DNA from: Nibrella viscosa
GTDB taxonomy: Bacteria > Bacteroidota > Bacteroidia > Cytophagales > Spirosomataceae
Direction of reading: 5' to 3'
Length of the DNA: 64,000 nucleotides
NCBI RefSeq assembly: GCF_039541875.1
Contig: NZ_BAABHB010000012.1
Location: 124,001 to 188,000, forward strand
The translations under genes and the position numbers were made by a program. The stretch's first letter is position 1; each line of letters begins with the position of its first letter. A model generated the notes under the pieces. The model was not told the origin of the DNA and did not search any database. It was given only the letters and a program-made list of their open reading frames with translations. Of this stretch, positions 17,787-27,628 are shown piece by piece.

Positions 17787-20700
17787 TCAGCGGTTAATCG
17801 TCAGGTATTTCACAAATTCACGCCCGTCGCTCAGTCTGACGACGTAATAGTACGTGCCTTCGGGCAAGCCGCCGGTAGTGGTCCCCACCTGCATTCCCGT
17901 ATTGGACGTACCATCCCAGTCATTCTTGTAGTCATCGTTTTTGTATACCAGATGGCCCCATCGGTTGTATACTTCCAGGCTCACGATCAGCCCTGCCGTA
18001 CCGCTGATAACGAAGGTATCATTGATGCCGTCGCCATTGGGCGAGAAACCGCCTGGTATAAATAGTGTGCCTCCGGTGGTTGCCGGCAACGAAAGCGGTG
18101 TTGCTTCGCTTTCGTTAAACTCTGTTGGGTCTCCGTTGCCGTTCGGATCCGGATCAAGTCCATTGGTCGAGACATCAGCTACGGTTCCGGTTCCTGATCT
18201 GGCTTCGCCGTATACTGTATTCAGGAAGGTATTGCTGCGGCCATCGGTCACTACATTAACCGTAAACAGCACGGTATCGGCGCGGCCGGCGGCCAGCATA
18301 CTCAGACTATCGTTAATTACCAGCCGCGGATCGGTCGTGCCGTTGAAGCCGCTGTTGGCAATCAGCTTACTGTCTGAAGATGCCTGTGGCGGTCCAATTA
18401 CCGTAAAGGTAGCACCACTTACGGAATTAAACACGTTATTCAGGCTATCGGTGAGTTGCACATGCGTCAGCTCACTGGTCCCGTAGTTCTTCACAACAAT
18501 CTGGTAGGTCACATTGTAGCTACCGTTCGCCTGCCGGACTGTATCTTTCACCGCTTTGGCTACACCCAGACGGGAATCCACCGGCGATCCGGACAGCACA
18601 ATCTGTGTCGGCTGGGTGTTGTTTCTCGGATCGAGGTCATTGTCAGGATCAGGGTTAGAGCCGGCCGTCGATGTATCCCTAACCATAGTGCCACCGGCCG
18701 TTTGGGCCACCGCAATGGCCGTGTTGTTAAAGGTAGTCCGGTTTGCACCACTTACGTTAATTCGGACACGGAACCGAATGGTTCGGGTAATTCCCTTCGG
18801 CAGCGTACTCTGGTTACTGTTGAGCATATCGATCAGCAGGCCCTGACCGGTAAAACCAGCATTGGGTGTAAAGCCCGCATCGGCTGAAACACTAATCGGA
18901 TTGCTCACAATGATTACACCACTGCCGTAGTTCTGCGCCAGATTATCGCTAACCTGCACATTGCTCAAATCGTCGGTTCCCAGGTTAGATACCCGAATGG
19001 TGTAGGTAAGATCATACACCCCAGGACTACCCGGTACCGGCACTGGTGTATCTACAGCTTTGGCAACTCCCAGCATAGCGGTTGGCACATCAAAGCGTAC
19101 CGGTGTCGGCGTATTTCCGACCGGGTTGGGATCAAAGCCGTTGTTCGACTGATCCTGCACCAGGGTTACGGGACTTTCCGTATAGCCGGTTGCCAGCACA
19201 CTGCTGAAGAATGGACCGGGATTATTGGCCAGGATCACATTGACGGTGATGAATACCGAATCGCGTTCGCCCGGATTCAGGCGGCTGGCGGGCAACAGCA
19301 TCTCCGTGCCGGCGGTCGGCCGGCCGCTAAAGGCAGGATTGACAACCAGATTACTACCCGCCCGCACCGTTGGTGGCCCCACTACAGAGAAGGACGTGGG
19401 CGCAGCAAACGAATTGGTCAGATCTCCCATGAGCTGGACACCCGTCAGCGGTACCGTACCAAAATTCTGAACGGTGATTCTGTAACGCAACTGATGGGTA
19501 TTGGTCGACAGTTGTTGTCTGGACACCAGCGCCATTGCTACTCCAATAGAAGCACTCTGATTCTGCGGCTGCGTTGTTCCGCCCCGTACCGATATAGCCA
19601 CACTGGCCGAAGCCTGGCCCAGGCAACCCTGAGACCGGCAGAAAGCCACAAAGCTCTGCTCTATCTGCAAGGGTACGACAATAGAACTTCCCGTCATGCC
19701 GTTTGACCAGGTTACCGTTCCCGGACAACCGCTGGCAGTCAGCGTAACACTGGAGCCTGCATTAACAAGGGTAGATGATGCGGTAATGGTCGGCCTTGGC
19801 GTCTGGATCACCGCAATGGTATAATCCTGCGAGCGGTCGCTCACGCACTGTCCGTTCCGGCATACTACATTATAGGTAGTGGTTGTAGTAGGTGATACCA
19901 CAATGCTGGCGGTCGTCTGCCCGGTATTCCACTCCGGCACGCCATCACAATTCTGAACAATCAGGGTCAGGAACTGTCCCGGACAAATGGATTCGGAGCT
20001 ACAGATAACGGTTGGCCGGGGCCGGGTCGTGACGGTAATCTGAACGACGTTGGACGGAGGGCTACCGCAACTGTTACCTACCCGGCAAACCGCCGAGAAC
20101 TGATTCTGCTGCGGAGTGGGCGATACGGTTATGCTGGTCCCCGTCTGTCCATTCGACCAAATGACTGTGCCGGCGCAGTTGGCAGCATTCAGCGTGACGG
20201 TCCCACCATTACATACCGTCAGTGACGAGGCCGTTACGGTTGGTGGCGTACCGGTGCTGTTCACGTTGATGCTAATCCGGTTAGATTCGCTGCTCCGGCA
20301 GCTTCCTACCTGACATACAGCAAATACCTGCTGGTTGGCTGAGGCTACAAGGCTGATGTTCTGCCCGGTAGCCCCGTTGCTCCAGACAATGGTGCCGCCC
20401 GGACAACTGCTGGTTGTTGACAAATTCACTACATCACCGGCACAAACCAGCGTATTACCCTGCACCGTTATGGTCGGGGTAGCCGGATTAACAACGTTGA
20501 CGGTGACTACATTGGAGGGGTTGCTCAGACAATTGCCGACCTTACATTGCGCATAAAACGTTTGGTTGGCGGCAAGTGTCACGTTTATCACGGCTCCGGT
20601 CTGCCCGTTTGACCAGCTAACGGCTCCCTGACAGCCCGAAGCCGTCAGCGATACCGTCCCTCCTACGCAAATGGTGCTGGAACTGGCCGCAATTGCCGGC

Positions 20701-23700
20701 ACTACCGGATTAGCTATGTCAATCACATAATTATCGGAGCGTGGGCTGGTGCAGTTCCCCTGCCGGCACACAACCGAATACGTATTGTTGCCTGGGGTGG
20801 GTATAACCGTTATATTGGTTGTGGTTTGCCCAGTGTTCCAGATGGGTGTTCCCACACAGCCGACTGCCGTGAGCGTCAGTTCTTCACCCGGACATACCTG
20901 CGTGGCGCTACAGACCACCGTTGGCTTAGGCAGTTCAGGCACAATTGTAATCTGTACCGGATTGGATGGCCCACCGGGACACGCCCCAACCCGACACACG
21001 GCCGTAAACTGGTTCAGTTGCGCGGTCGGTGTCACCACAATACTCGCACCGGTCTGCCCGTTGGACCACACTACGGCTCCGGCGCAGTTGGCCGCCGTCA
21101 GCGTGACGGAGCTACCCACACATACGGTCAGAGAAGAGGCCGTTATGGTGGGCGGGGCACTCGGTGGCACTACATTTAGGGTAACTGGGTTAGATGCAGG
21201 ACTTGTACAGGCCCCAACCCGGCATACGGCCGTAAACTGCGTCTGCTGGGCGGTTGGCGTTACCACAATACTGGGCCCGGACTGCCCATTCGACCAGAGT
21301 ATGGTACCGGCGCAGTTGGCCGCCGTCAAGGTTACCGAATTACCCGCGCAGGTGGTTAACGACGATGCCGTTACAGTTGGTGGGGCAACAGCTCCATCGG
21401 TTATCGTAATAGTGACGGTATTAGAGGCCGGGCTGCCGCACGTTCCGGCCCGACACACTGCCGAGAACTGATTCTGCTGAGCGGTGGGGGTTACTACAAT
21501 ACTCGCTCCGGTCTGCCCACTGGACCATATAACCGATCCGGCACAGTTGGCGGCCGTCAGCGTCACCGAACTGCCCGCGCATACCGTCAGCGAGGAAGCT
21601 GTTACTGTTGGAGGGGTACCGATGGTGTTGACGTTAATCCGAATCCGGTTAGACTCTGCGCCCCGGCAGCTCCCAATCCGGCAAAATGCAAACACATCCT
21701 GAGTGGCTGACACTACTAAACTGATACTCTGCCCGGTGGCCCCGTTACTCCAGACGATGGTGCCGCCCGGACAGCTGCTGGTAGTCGACAAATTAACTAC
21801 ATCGCCCGCGCATACCAGGGTGCTTCCCTGCACGGTAATCATGGGCGCATCCGGCGTCACTACGTTAACGGGAGTCCCGGCCGATGGATTGCTCAAACAG
21901 TTTCCAATCCGGCACTGCGCCGTAAAGCTCTGACTGGCGTTCAGTTGCGGGCTGATAACAGAACCAGTCATTCCATTTGACCAGATTACGGTTCCGGCAC
22001 AGCCGGTGGCCGTCAGGGAAACGGTGCTGCCTACACAAATCGTTGCCGAACTAACGGTCACTGTAGGTACAATCGGATTGGCAACATCAATAGTATAGGT
22101 ATCCGAGCGTGGGCTGACACAATTTCCCCGCCGGCATTCAACATAATAGGTATTGTTGCCAATGACGGGATTGACGGTAATGGACGAGGTGGTTTGCCCG
22201 GTACTCCATACCGGCGTACCATCGCAGCCAAGTACGCTCAGCGTAACATGGTCGCCGGGGCAAACCTGTGTCAGGCTGCATACTACCGTAGGCTTGGGAA
22301 GACCGGCATTAACGTTTATAACAACCGTAGCCGGAGCGCTCAGACAATTTGCCTGTCGGCAGATTGCCGTATACGTGGTGTTTACCTGAGGGCGAACCAG
22401 GATTGAGCTGCCTGTCTGGCCCCCTTCCGACCACTGAACCACTCCTCCCTCACAGCCCAGGGCGGTCAACCGTACTGAATCTCCCGAACATATGGCGGTG
22501 GCGCTGGCTACAATGGTAGGCGGCCGTGGATTCAATACATTGATGATAACGAGATTAGAACTGTTGCTGACACAACTGCCAACCACGCAGCTGGCTGAGT
22601 AGGTGGTAGTCACGCGGGGAGATACCGTGATGGTTGCGCCCGTCTGGCCGTCTGACCATCGAATGGTCCCGTTGGCACAGCCAATAGCGGTAATCTGCGT
22701 ACTGCCACCTACACATATATTAGGAACAATGCAAACGATAGGCGGTGACTCTATATTGCAGGGACCCGTTACCGGACGAATTCCGGCATCAATCGTAGTA
22801 TTATTGCGGGCGATACTAGTAGCCGGCTGCTCTACATCAATTGTGATCAAACCGGTAAAACCATCGGGTCCGGGATCACTGTCGATGGCCCGGTTGGCCC
22901 CAACCCCCTGCGTGGTAAACTGCTGACCGGAAGGAGCAATAAACCGAATCCGGTAAGTCCCTGCCTGTAAGGAATCAAATACGTAAAACCCATTGGCATT
23001 GGTGACCGTCGTTCGAATCGGGTTTGCCCCCGTTGCCGAATACAGGGCTACCTGAACGCCGGCAACTCCGCTGTTGGGGCCGTCGTCCTGTAAGCCATTC
23101 TCGTTCTGATCCCGGAATACAAAGTCGCCAATGGAGCCATACGGCCCCTGTATGATTTCTATATCACAGCAATTACCCGAAACACAACCGTTTCGGGTCG
23201 TTTGAAAGGTATAGGTACCAGGGCTTCTGATAAGCAGCGAGCTATCCGGATTCATCATAGCCAGCGTGGGCGACACGGCGGCCGTTCCTACCTGCTGGCC
23301 ATTTCGAAACCAGCGAATACCGGTATATCCGGACGGTATGCTAATCGTAAATTCATCGCCAGGATACCAGAAAACAGGTACGGAGAAGCAAACAGAAGCG
23401 TAGTCGTCTTCCAGAATATTTCCGTTGCCGGGCTGAGAGTCAATATCCGACGGGCTGGCCGTCATCACCTCGGCTGTATTAAACCAGACACCCCGTCCGA
23501 GTACACGGGCGTTGATCACCAGCACGGCCGAATCATTGGCGGCTACGGAACCCACTGTCCACATACCGGTGGCCGAATTGAAAGAATTACTGCCCCGTAG
23601 CGCGGTACTCGACACAAACTCGGTACCCCCCGCCGGCAACTGATCCCGCACGGTTACATTCGTAGCTACAGCGGGACCACCGTTCCGAACAACCAGGGTG

Positions 23701-23849
23701 TACGAAATAATGGCAGAAAGCTGGGGACGACTGTTGCTGATGACTTTGCGCAGACTCAGATCAATGGTGGCGGCCTGTCCCATAGCGCCAACCGAAAGCA
23801 GCGTTCCAATAAACGCGGCAAAGCAGAATACTATCGACTTCAGGTACAT
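17787..23849 (-). CDS. Giant repeat adhesin with type B T9SS sorting domain
   Basis: About 2020 residues from the chosen start (MYLKSIVFCFAAFIG), which gives a clean signal peptide ending AMGQA. In-frame ATGs at 23885, 23924 and 24035 would add long charged extensions. Domains in order: a DUF11-like repeat (IDLSLRKVISNS), an SdrD-B-like domain (GDFVFRDQNENGLQDDGPNS), fourteen 72-80-residue Ig-like Cys-containing repeats (typical core VTLTAANCAGTVIWSNGQTG), three DUF11-like repeats (GVAKAV, YTIRVSNLGT) and a C-terminal gliding-motility-associated domain (PGGFSPNGDGINDTF, EGTYYYVVRLSDG). It should be exported by the type IX system as a surface adhesin or matrix protein. The PorP/SprF gene follows at once. 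Confidence 0.9.
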   Translation of the reverse strand: MYLKSIVFCFAAFIGTLLSVGAMGQAATIDLSLRKVISNSRPQLSAIISYTLVVRNGGPAVATNVTVRDQLPAGGTEFVSSTALRGSNSFNSATGMWTVGSVAANDSAVLVINARVLGRGVWFNTAEVMTASPSDIDSQPGNGNILEDDYASVCFSVPVFWYPGDEFTISIPSGYTGIRWFRNGQQVGTAAVSPTLAMMNPDSSLLIRSPGTYTFQTTRNGCVSGNCCDIEIIQGPYGSIGDFVFRDQNENGLQDDGPNSGVAGVQVALYSATGANPIRTTVTNANGFYVFDSLQAGTYRIRFIAPSGQQFTTQGVGANRAIDSDPGPDGFTGLITIDVEQPATSIARNNTTIDAGIRPVTGPCNIESPPIVCIVPNICVGGSTQITAIGCANGTIRWSDGQTGATITVSPRVTTTYSASCVVGSCVSNSSNLVIINVLNPRPPTIVASATAICSGDSVRLTALGCEGGVVQWSEGGQTGSSILVRPQVNTTYTAICRQANCLSAPATVVINVNAGLPKPTVVCSLTQVCPGDHVTLSVLGCDGTPVWSTGQTTSSITVNPVIGNNTYYVECRRGNCVSPRSDTYTIDVANPIVPTVTVSSATICVGSTVSLTATGCAGTVIWSNGMTGSVISPQLNASQSFTAQCRIGNCLSNPSAGTPVNVVTPDAPMITVQGSTLVCAGDVVNLSTTSSCPGGTIVWSNGATGQSISLVVSATQDVFAFCRIGSCRGAESNRIRINVNTIGTPPTVTASSLTVCAGSSVTLTAANCAGSVIWSSGQTGASIVVTPTAQQNQFSAVCRAGTCGSPASNTVTITITDGAVAPPTVTASSLTTCAGNSVTLTAANCAGTILWSNGQSGPSIVVTPTAQQTQFTAVCRVGACTSPASNPVTLNVVPPSAPPTITASSLTVCVGSSVTLTAANCAGAVVWSNGQTGASIVVTPTAQLNQFTAVCRVGACPGGPSNPVQITIVPELPKPTVVCSATQVCPGEELTLTAVGCVGTPIWNTGQTTTNITVIPTPGNNTYSVVCRQGNCTSPRSDNYVIDIANPVVPAIAASSSTICVGGTVSLTASGCQGAVSWSNGQTGAVINVTLAANQTFYAQCKVGNCLSNPSNVVTVNVVNPATPTITVQGNTLVCAGDVVNLSTTSSCPGGTIVWSNGATGQNISLVASANQQVFAVCQVGSCRSSESNRISINVNSTGTPPTVTASSLTVCNGGTVTLNAANCAGTVIWSNGQTGTSITVSPTPQQNQFSAVCRVGNSCGSPPSNVVQITVTTRPRPTVICSSESICPGQFLTLIVQNCDGVPEWNTGQTTASIVVSPTTTTTYNVVCRNGQCVSDRSQDYTIAVIQTPRPTITASSTLVNAGSSVTLTASGCPGTVTWSNGMTGSSIVVPLQIEQSFVAFCRSQGCLGQASASVAISVRGGTTQPQNQSASIGVAMALVSRQQLSTNTHQLRYRITVQNFGTVPLTGVQLMGDLTNSFAAPTSFSVVGPPTVRAGSNLVVNPAFSGRPTAGTEMLLPASRLNPGERDSVFITVNVILANNPGPFFSSVLATGYTESPVTLVQDQSNNGFDPNPVGNTPTPVRFDVPTAMLGVAKAVDTPVPVPGSPGVYDLTYTIRVSNLGTDDLSNVQVSDNLAQNYGSGVIIVSNPISVSADAGFTPNAGFTGQGLLIDMLNSNQSTLPKGITRTIRFRVRINVSGANRTTFNNTAIAVAQTAGGTMVRDTSTAGSNPDPDNDLDPRNNTQPTQIVLSGSPVDSRLGVAKAVKDTVRQANGSYNVTYQIVVKNYGTSELTHVQLTDSLNNVFNSVSGATFTVIGPPQASSDSKLIANSGFNGTTDPRLVINDSLSMLAAGRADTVLFTVNVVTDGRSNTFLNTVYGEARSGTGTVADVSTNGLDPDPNGNGDPTEFNESEATPLSLPATTGGTLFIPGGFSPNGDGINDTFVISGTAGLIVSLEVYNRWGHLVYKNDDYKNDWDGTSNTGMQVGTTTGGLPEGTYYYVVRLSDGREFVKYLTINR
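19580..22770 (-). repeat. Fourteen tandem protein-coding repeats with higher-order order
   Basis: Inside the adhesin gene, 14 units of roughly 220-240 bp encode Ig-like repeats with conserved Cys, NCAG and WSNGQTG positions. Units 3-6 resemble units 9-12 in order (openings PTVVCS, VTVSS, TITVQG, TVTASS), units 7-8 are extra copies of the fourth type, and units 13-14 resemble the first two types again. Boundaries are approximate. Confidence 0.8.
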
Positions 23850-24057
23850 TGCCGGAAAACGGGCAAAGGAGCCGTCGGCTGGCATACGATGAGGGACAAT
23901 GTTCAGCGTAGAAGTTTCTTTCATCTGCAACTGGTTTGCGATATATAATCGATAAAACCTGCCTTTCCTGCAGGCAAAAAGCAATCCTGTTTTCTGGACA
24001 GGTGCGCGAAAAACATATACACACAGGAGGCCCAATAGTAGCCTTAAAAAATTATCT

Positions 24058-24072
24058 AAAACTATGCCAAAC
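24058..24072 (-). promoter_or_regulatory. Possible sigma-54-like site, copy 1, upstream of the adhesin gene
   Basis: On the minus strand this reads GTTTGGCATAGTTTT. TGGCA resembles a -24 element, but the -12 GC dinucleotide is replaced by GA. An exact 15-bp copy lies at 24230-24244. Either copy could drive the adhesin gene. The sigma-54 reading is tentative. Confidence 0.3.
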
Positions 24073-24229
24073 AGGCTAGCTTACAGTCTCAACCGAGGGC
24101 TAGCCTTGCAAACGGTTAAATATGAACGAATTATTCGTAAAACTACAAAAAAACTTTACGCTGGAAGCAGGTGACGCACGCGTATACCTACCGGGATGTC
24201 CGGCTAATTCAAGCATCCCAAGAACCACC

Positions 24230-24244
24230 AAAACTATGCCAAAC
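24230..24244 (-). promoter_or_regulatory. Possible sigma-54-like site, copy 2
   Basis: An exact copy of the 15-bp motif at 24058-24072, 172 bp away in the same orientation. Here the GG-N10 spacing is followed by GT in place of the consensus GC. The 24036-24365 gap holds only these copies, an 8-bp inverted repeat (AGGCTAGC, 24073-24106) and the palindrome at 24303; no gene is supported in it. Confidence 0.3.
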
Positions 24245-24302
24245 TCTCTATTACTGCTTCTGCGGCCGGTGGTTTTAACCATAGCAGGTAGTTTTGCCTA
24301 CA

Positions 24303-24344
24303 CCAAAAAGCCCTGGCAATATCGATATTGCCAGGGCTTTTTGG
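24303..24344. terminator. Perfect 42-bp palindrome, likely terminator of the TolB/D15-like gene side
   Basis: A fully symmetric palindrome centred on ATCGAT, with arms beginning CCAAAAAGCCCTGGC. Each arm ends in a run of five T residues on its own strand, so it could stop transcription from either direction. It sits 22 bp from the stop codon at 24366 and most plausibly terminates that minus-strand gene. Confidence 0.75.
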
Positions 24345-24365
24345 TCAATTCTGTAACCATTGTTC

Positions 24366-27300
24366 CTAAAAATCGTACCCGAGCGTCAGGTACGGAATGG
24401 CCTTGCTCACCACATTGTTTTCCAGGCCCCAGGCATAATCAAACTTAACATAATAGCCAAACAGCATAGTACGCACACCAGCCCCATAGCCAATCAGGAA
24501 CGGGTTTTTAAAGTTGGTGACCGTAGCCCGGAACGGCAGATTTCCTCCGCCTACAATTTCGGTATTGAGGCTGTTCTGGCGGCTGAATGGCCCTTTGCCG
24601 GTCCAGGCCGTTCCAATGTCGGAGAAGGCTACCAACTGCAGATTTCGCAGGAAGTTGGAGGTGATTGTTCCCCGGTAGAGATACCGGACCAGCGGCACAC
24701 GCAGTTCGGCATTTAGCAGAAGGTGGCTGTTGCCGGTCAGTTTACCAAGCTTGAATCCGCGCAGCGGAGCCGCAAAATCCAGGAAGAATACATCGCGGTA
24801 ATCGTCCCGGGCATCCTGCAGCGGATTTGGCACCTGCACCGGATTGGTTGCCGACGGCTCAAACTGCCGGGCAATCCAGTTCTCCATACCGCCCAGGGTA
24901 CTTTGCTTGGGAGCCGCTCCGCCCGACTGCCCGTACGACACCCGCACGGCCAGCATCAGGTCGCGGTGCAGCTTTTGATAGTGCCGCAGATCGAACATAA
25001 ACCGGTTGAAGCTCTCGCTTAAACTACGGACACCAGCATACTCATCGTAACGCGCCTTAAACCGTGTTCCTTCCAGCATGTTCATGCCGTTGACTTTGGT
25101 GTTGTCATACACAAACTCACCCCGCAAGCCCGCATATTCGGAGGTACGGTCCGGCTGACCAATAAACGACAGATCGAGCAGGCGGGTAACAGTATAAGAG
25201 GGCGATATGGTAAAGCGGCTGGTCACCGACAGCGGATAGGAGGCCGAAGCCGCCACCCGATTGTACCGGTACTTTTGGCTCAGCCCGCCATTGTCCAGAA
25301 ATAGGGTCTGCCGGTCAATCCGGGCACCGTAGTCGATCCGGTGAGTCAGGTTAGTATATTCGGCAAACAGGTCACTGTTGCGCAGGTTGGTGGTGATAAA
25401 CAAGCCGGCTTTGATGATGTGGTTCTCCAGCAGATCATTCATCGTGATGGTTTGCGTGTAGCCAAACCCCCGGACCGGGTCTACCCGCCAGGCAGAATTA
25501 GCGTCGTTGGCCACAAAAAGGCCCTGATAATCAAAAGGTCCACGAATGGTGATGTTCTCCCGACGGCGGTTGCGCGGAGGAGTTATGCTGGTGGGTGAGC
25601 TGGCAATTGCCCGGCGCTGACGGTACTCAGCGGCTTTCAGCACGTCTTCGTCGAACTGGTAATTGTCGGTATTCACCTCACCCGGCTCTAGATCAGTACG
25701 CCCCCCGGAATCGGGCTGGGATGCCTGCGTTACTGTTCGGTTTGTACTATCTGTACCGTTGGTTGTGCGCTGGGTCGGAGCAGGCTCCGCCGAAGGCGTA
25801 AAGCCCAGGGTGATGTTTCGCTGGGTTGGTACAGCCTGTACCGATTGGTTCAGGTCCAGCCGGCTCCGGTAGCTAACGTATATATTGCCATCCTGAATAG
25901 TACTGTACACAAACCCGCCATTGGTGGGATTGAGATCATACAGGTGAATACCGTACGGGAAGGCGGTAATCTGCCGAATCTGCTGGGCTTCGGTATCGAC
26001 CCGGTAGAGGTTGCGAATACCATTGGCATCACTGAGGTAAAAGACGGTGTTTTCGCCGGATACTACCGGTTGTACAGCATGGCGCAGTGAATCGGTCAGT
26101 CGGGTAACCGCAGTGGCGCGGGGACCGCCTTCGTGCAGAAACAGGCTCATGCGGTCCCGTATGGTTTTGTACGAGCCTTTGTCGGCACCCAGCGTATCCT
26201 GCGAGCGGTTTGAGGCAAAGACAATACTGCGCGTGGTGCGTCCGACAAATTTCGGTGTTAAATCGTCGTACAGGTCGTTGGTCAGTTGCTGATAGGTTCC
26301 CCGGCCGATGCTGTAGAGATACAGGTCATTTTGCCCTTTCCGATCGGCGCTCATAATCAGGCTGGAACCATCCTCCGACGCATCCATAGAAACCACCTGG
26401 GTAAGTCCCTGAATAACTCTCCGTTCTTTGATTTTAGGTCGTTTGTCCAGATTGGTAAATACGTAGAGGTATGATTTGCCTTTTTCGTTGCTGACCACCG
26501 CCAGACTGTTTCCCCGCTGCCAGGCCACCAGCGGTGTTGTGGGCCGAATGTTCTGATCATCCTGCCGGTAGCCGCCATTCAGCACCGAGAAGCGCTTGCG
26601 GGTAGATGTATTGACAACTTCAACGTTGAATTTACCTTCCCGAACGGTGGTGTACGCAATAAATTGCTTATCCGGGCTCAGCTTGAGACTGTTCAGCAGG
26701 AAAGGGGCCCCTACAGAACTTAGTTTAATCCGGAAGTCATCCTGCCCCTGCTGATACGACTGCGTTACCGTTTTGGCCATACCGGCATAGTACTCGCGCC
26801 AGTCGCGCAGAAACCGGTTGTAAGGAACACCCAGGGTGCTGGCAATACTGCTTTGTTCATTCCGAATAATGCGGGTCAGGTTCAGGATATTGGAGATATT
26901 ATCCCGACCGTATTTCTGGGCTATGTAATTCCAGATAGACTGGCCAATGCGCTCAGCTTCTTTGCCCATCAGCAGCGATGGCTTCCGTACAGGATGGTTC
27001 AATGCTACGTCCCGCATGTAATCGTCCAGATCGGTACTCCAGCCTTCGGCGGCATAGGCGGCAATCCCCGGCATAAACCAGTCGGGCAGGGTCAGCAGCA
27101 GGGAGCTTTGCAAGGCGTCTTTCAGGCTGCCGCCGTAGAGCATATCGTACACAAACAGCATGGTAATATCGTGTACGAGCTGCCTCCGAAAGCTGATCTG
27201 ATCGCCGGTAAAAGCGATCTCCAGGCGGGATTTGGCCAGATCTACTTCCCGGCCGTTAAGGTCGCCCGTAGTACTGAGGCCGATATTGCTCTGGGCCAGT

Positions 27301-27593
27301 TCCTGGGGAGAATTAAAAAGAAAGATCTTGATCCGGTTATAGGGCGTATAGCCCAGCAGTTCGGTAATGCGGTCAAACTCCGATTCGGCATACTGAGCGG
27401 CCAGGTTGGCGAGTGGATTGCCGTCCTGATAAAAGTAAATTTCGAAGTTGGCTGTTTTGACAAATTTCCAGTCAAACTGCCGGTATTGAATCCGGTTTTT
27501 GCCAAACTGTTCCATGGAGGGGTAATTCTGTGCGGTAGCTGCCGACAGCACGCCCAACCAGGCCATAAAGAAAAGAATGTATTGCTTACGCAT
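24366..27593 (-). CDS. Peptidase-MA/TolB propeller/D15-type surface protein
   Basis: 1075 residues. After a signal peptide (ending SAATAQ), an N-terminal region (about 35-280, with FEIYFYQDG and LPDWFMPGIAAYAAEGW) resembles a peptidase-MA-like domain. The zinc HExxH is not evident: the expected helix reads VHDIT, so catalysis is doubtful. Residues about 300-590 form a TolB/PD40-like beta-propeller (SPDKQFIAYTT, SEDGSSLIMSAD, VIFASNRSQD). A linker follows, then a C-terminal surface-antigen (D15/Omp85-type) barrel ending in an aromatic strand (PYLTLGYDF). This architecture recurs in Bacteroidota as an uncharacterised outer-membrane protein. It is the last gene of a minus-strand run that starts at cmk. 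Confidence 0.75.
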   Translation of the reverse strand: MRKQYILFFMAWLGVLSAATAQNYPSMEQFGKNRIQYRQFDWKFVKTANFEIYFYQDGNPLANLAAQYAESEFDRITELLGYTPYNRIKIFLFNSPQELAQSNIGLSTTGDLNGREVDLAKSRLEIAFTGDQISFRRQLVHDITMLFVYDMLYGGSLKDALQSSLLLTLPDWFMPGIAAYAAEGWSTDLDDYMRDVALNHPVRKPSLLMGKEAERIGQSIWNYIAQKYGRDNISNILNLTRIIRNEQSSIASTLGVPYNRFLRDWREYYAGMAKTVTQSYQQGQDDFRIKLSSVGAPFLLNSLKLSPDKQFIAYTTVREGKFNVEVVNTSTRKRFSVLNGGYRQDDQNIRPTTPLVAWQRGNSLAVVSNEKGKSYLYVFTNLDKRPKIKERRVIQGLTQVVSMDASEDGSSLIMSADRKGQNDLYLYSIGRGTYQQLTNDLYDDLTPKFVGRTTRSIVFASNRSQDTLGADKGSYKTIRDRMSLFLHEGGPRATAVTRLTDSLRHAVQPVVSGENTVFYLSDANGIRNLYRVDTEAQQIRQITAFPYGIHLYDLNPTNGGFVYSTIQDGNIYVSYRSRLDLNQSVQAVPTQRNITLGFTPSAEPAPTQRTTNGTDSTNRTVTQASQPDSGGRTDLEPGEVNTDNYQFDEDVLKAAEYRQRRAIASSPTSITPPRNRRRENITIRGPFDYQGLFVANDANSAWRVDPVRGFGYTQTITMNDLLENHIIKAGLFITTNLRNSDLFAEYTNLTHRIDYGARIDRQTLFLDNGGLSQKYRYNRVAASASYPLSVTSRFTISPSYTVTRLLDLSFIGQPDRTSEYAGLRGEFVYDNTKVNGMNMLEGTRFKARYDEYAGVRSLSESFNRFMFDLRHYQKLHRDLMLAVRVSYGQSGGAAPKQSTLGGMENWIARQFEPSATNPVQVPNPLQDARDDYRDVFFLDFAAPLRGFKLGKLTGNSHLLLNAELRVPLVRYLYRGTITSNFLRNLQLVAFSDIGTAWTGKGPFSRQNSLNTEIVGGGNLPFRATVTNFKNPFLIGYGAGVRTMLFGYYVKFDYAWGLENNVVSKAIPYLTLGYDF

Positions 27594-27628
27594 AATAATG
27601 CAACCGATACCCGAAAAAAGACTAATAA

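Noticed and set aside
19580..22770. Regular repeats considered as a CRISPR array
   Set aside because: The units are ~220-240 bp, fully coding, and encode Ig-like protein repeats in one open frame.
24122..24448. 108-codon plus-strand ORF between the adhesin and the TolB/D15-like gene
   Set aside because: It runs through a perfect 42-bp palindrome and into the opposing gene; no domain or conserved character.
24366..27593. Active peptidase-MA metalloprotease call for the TolB/D15-like protein
   Set aside because: The expected HExxH is not present in the matching helix, so only the fold resemblance is kept.
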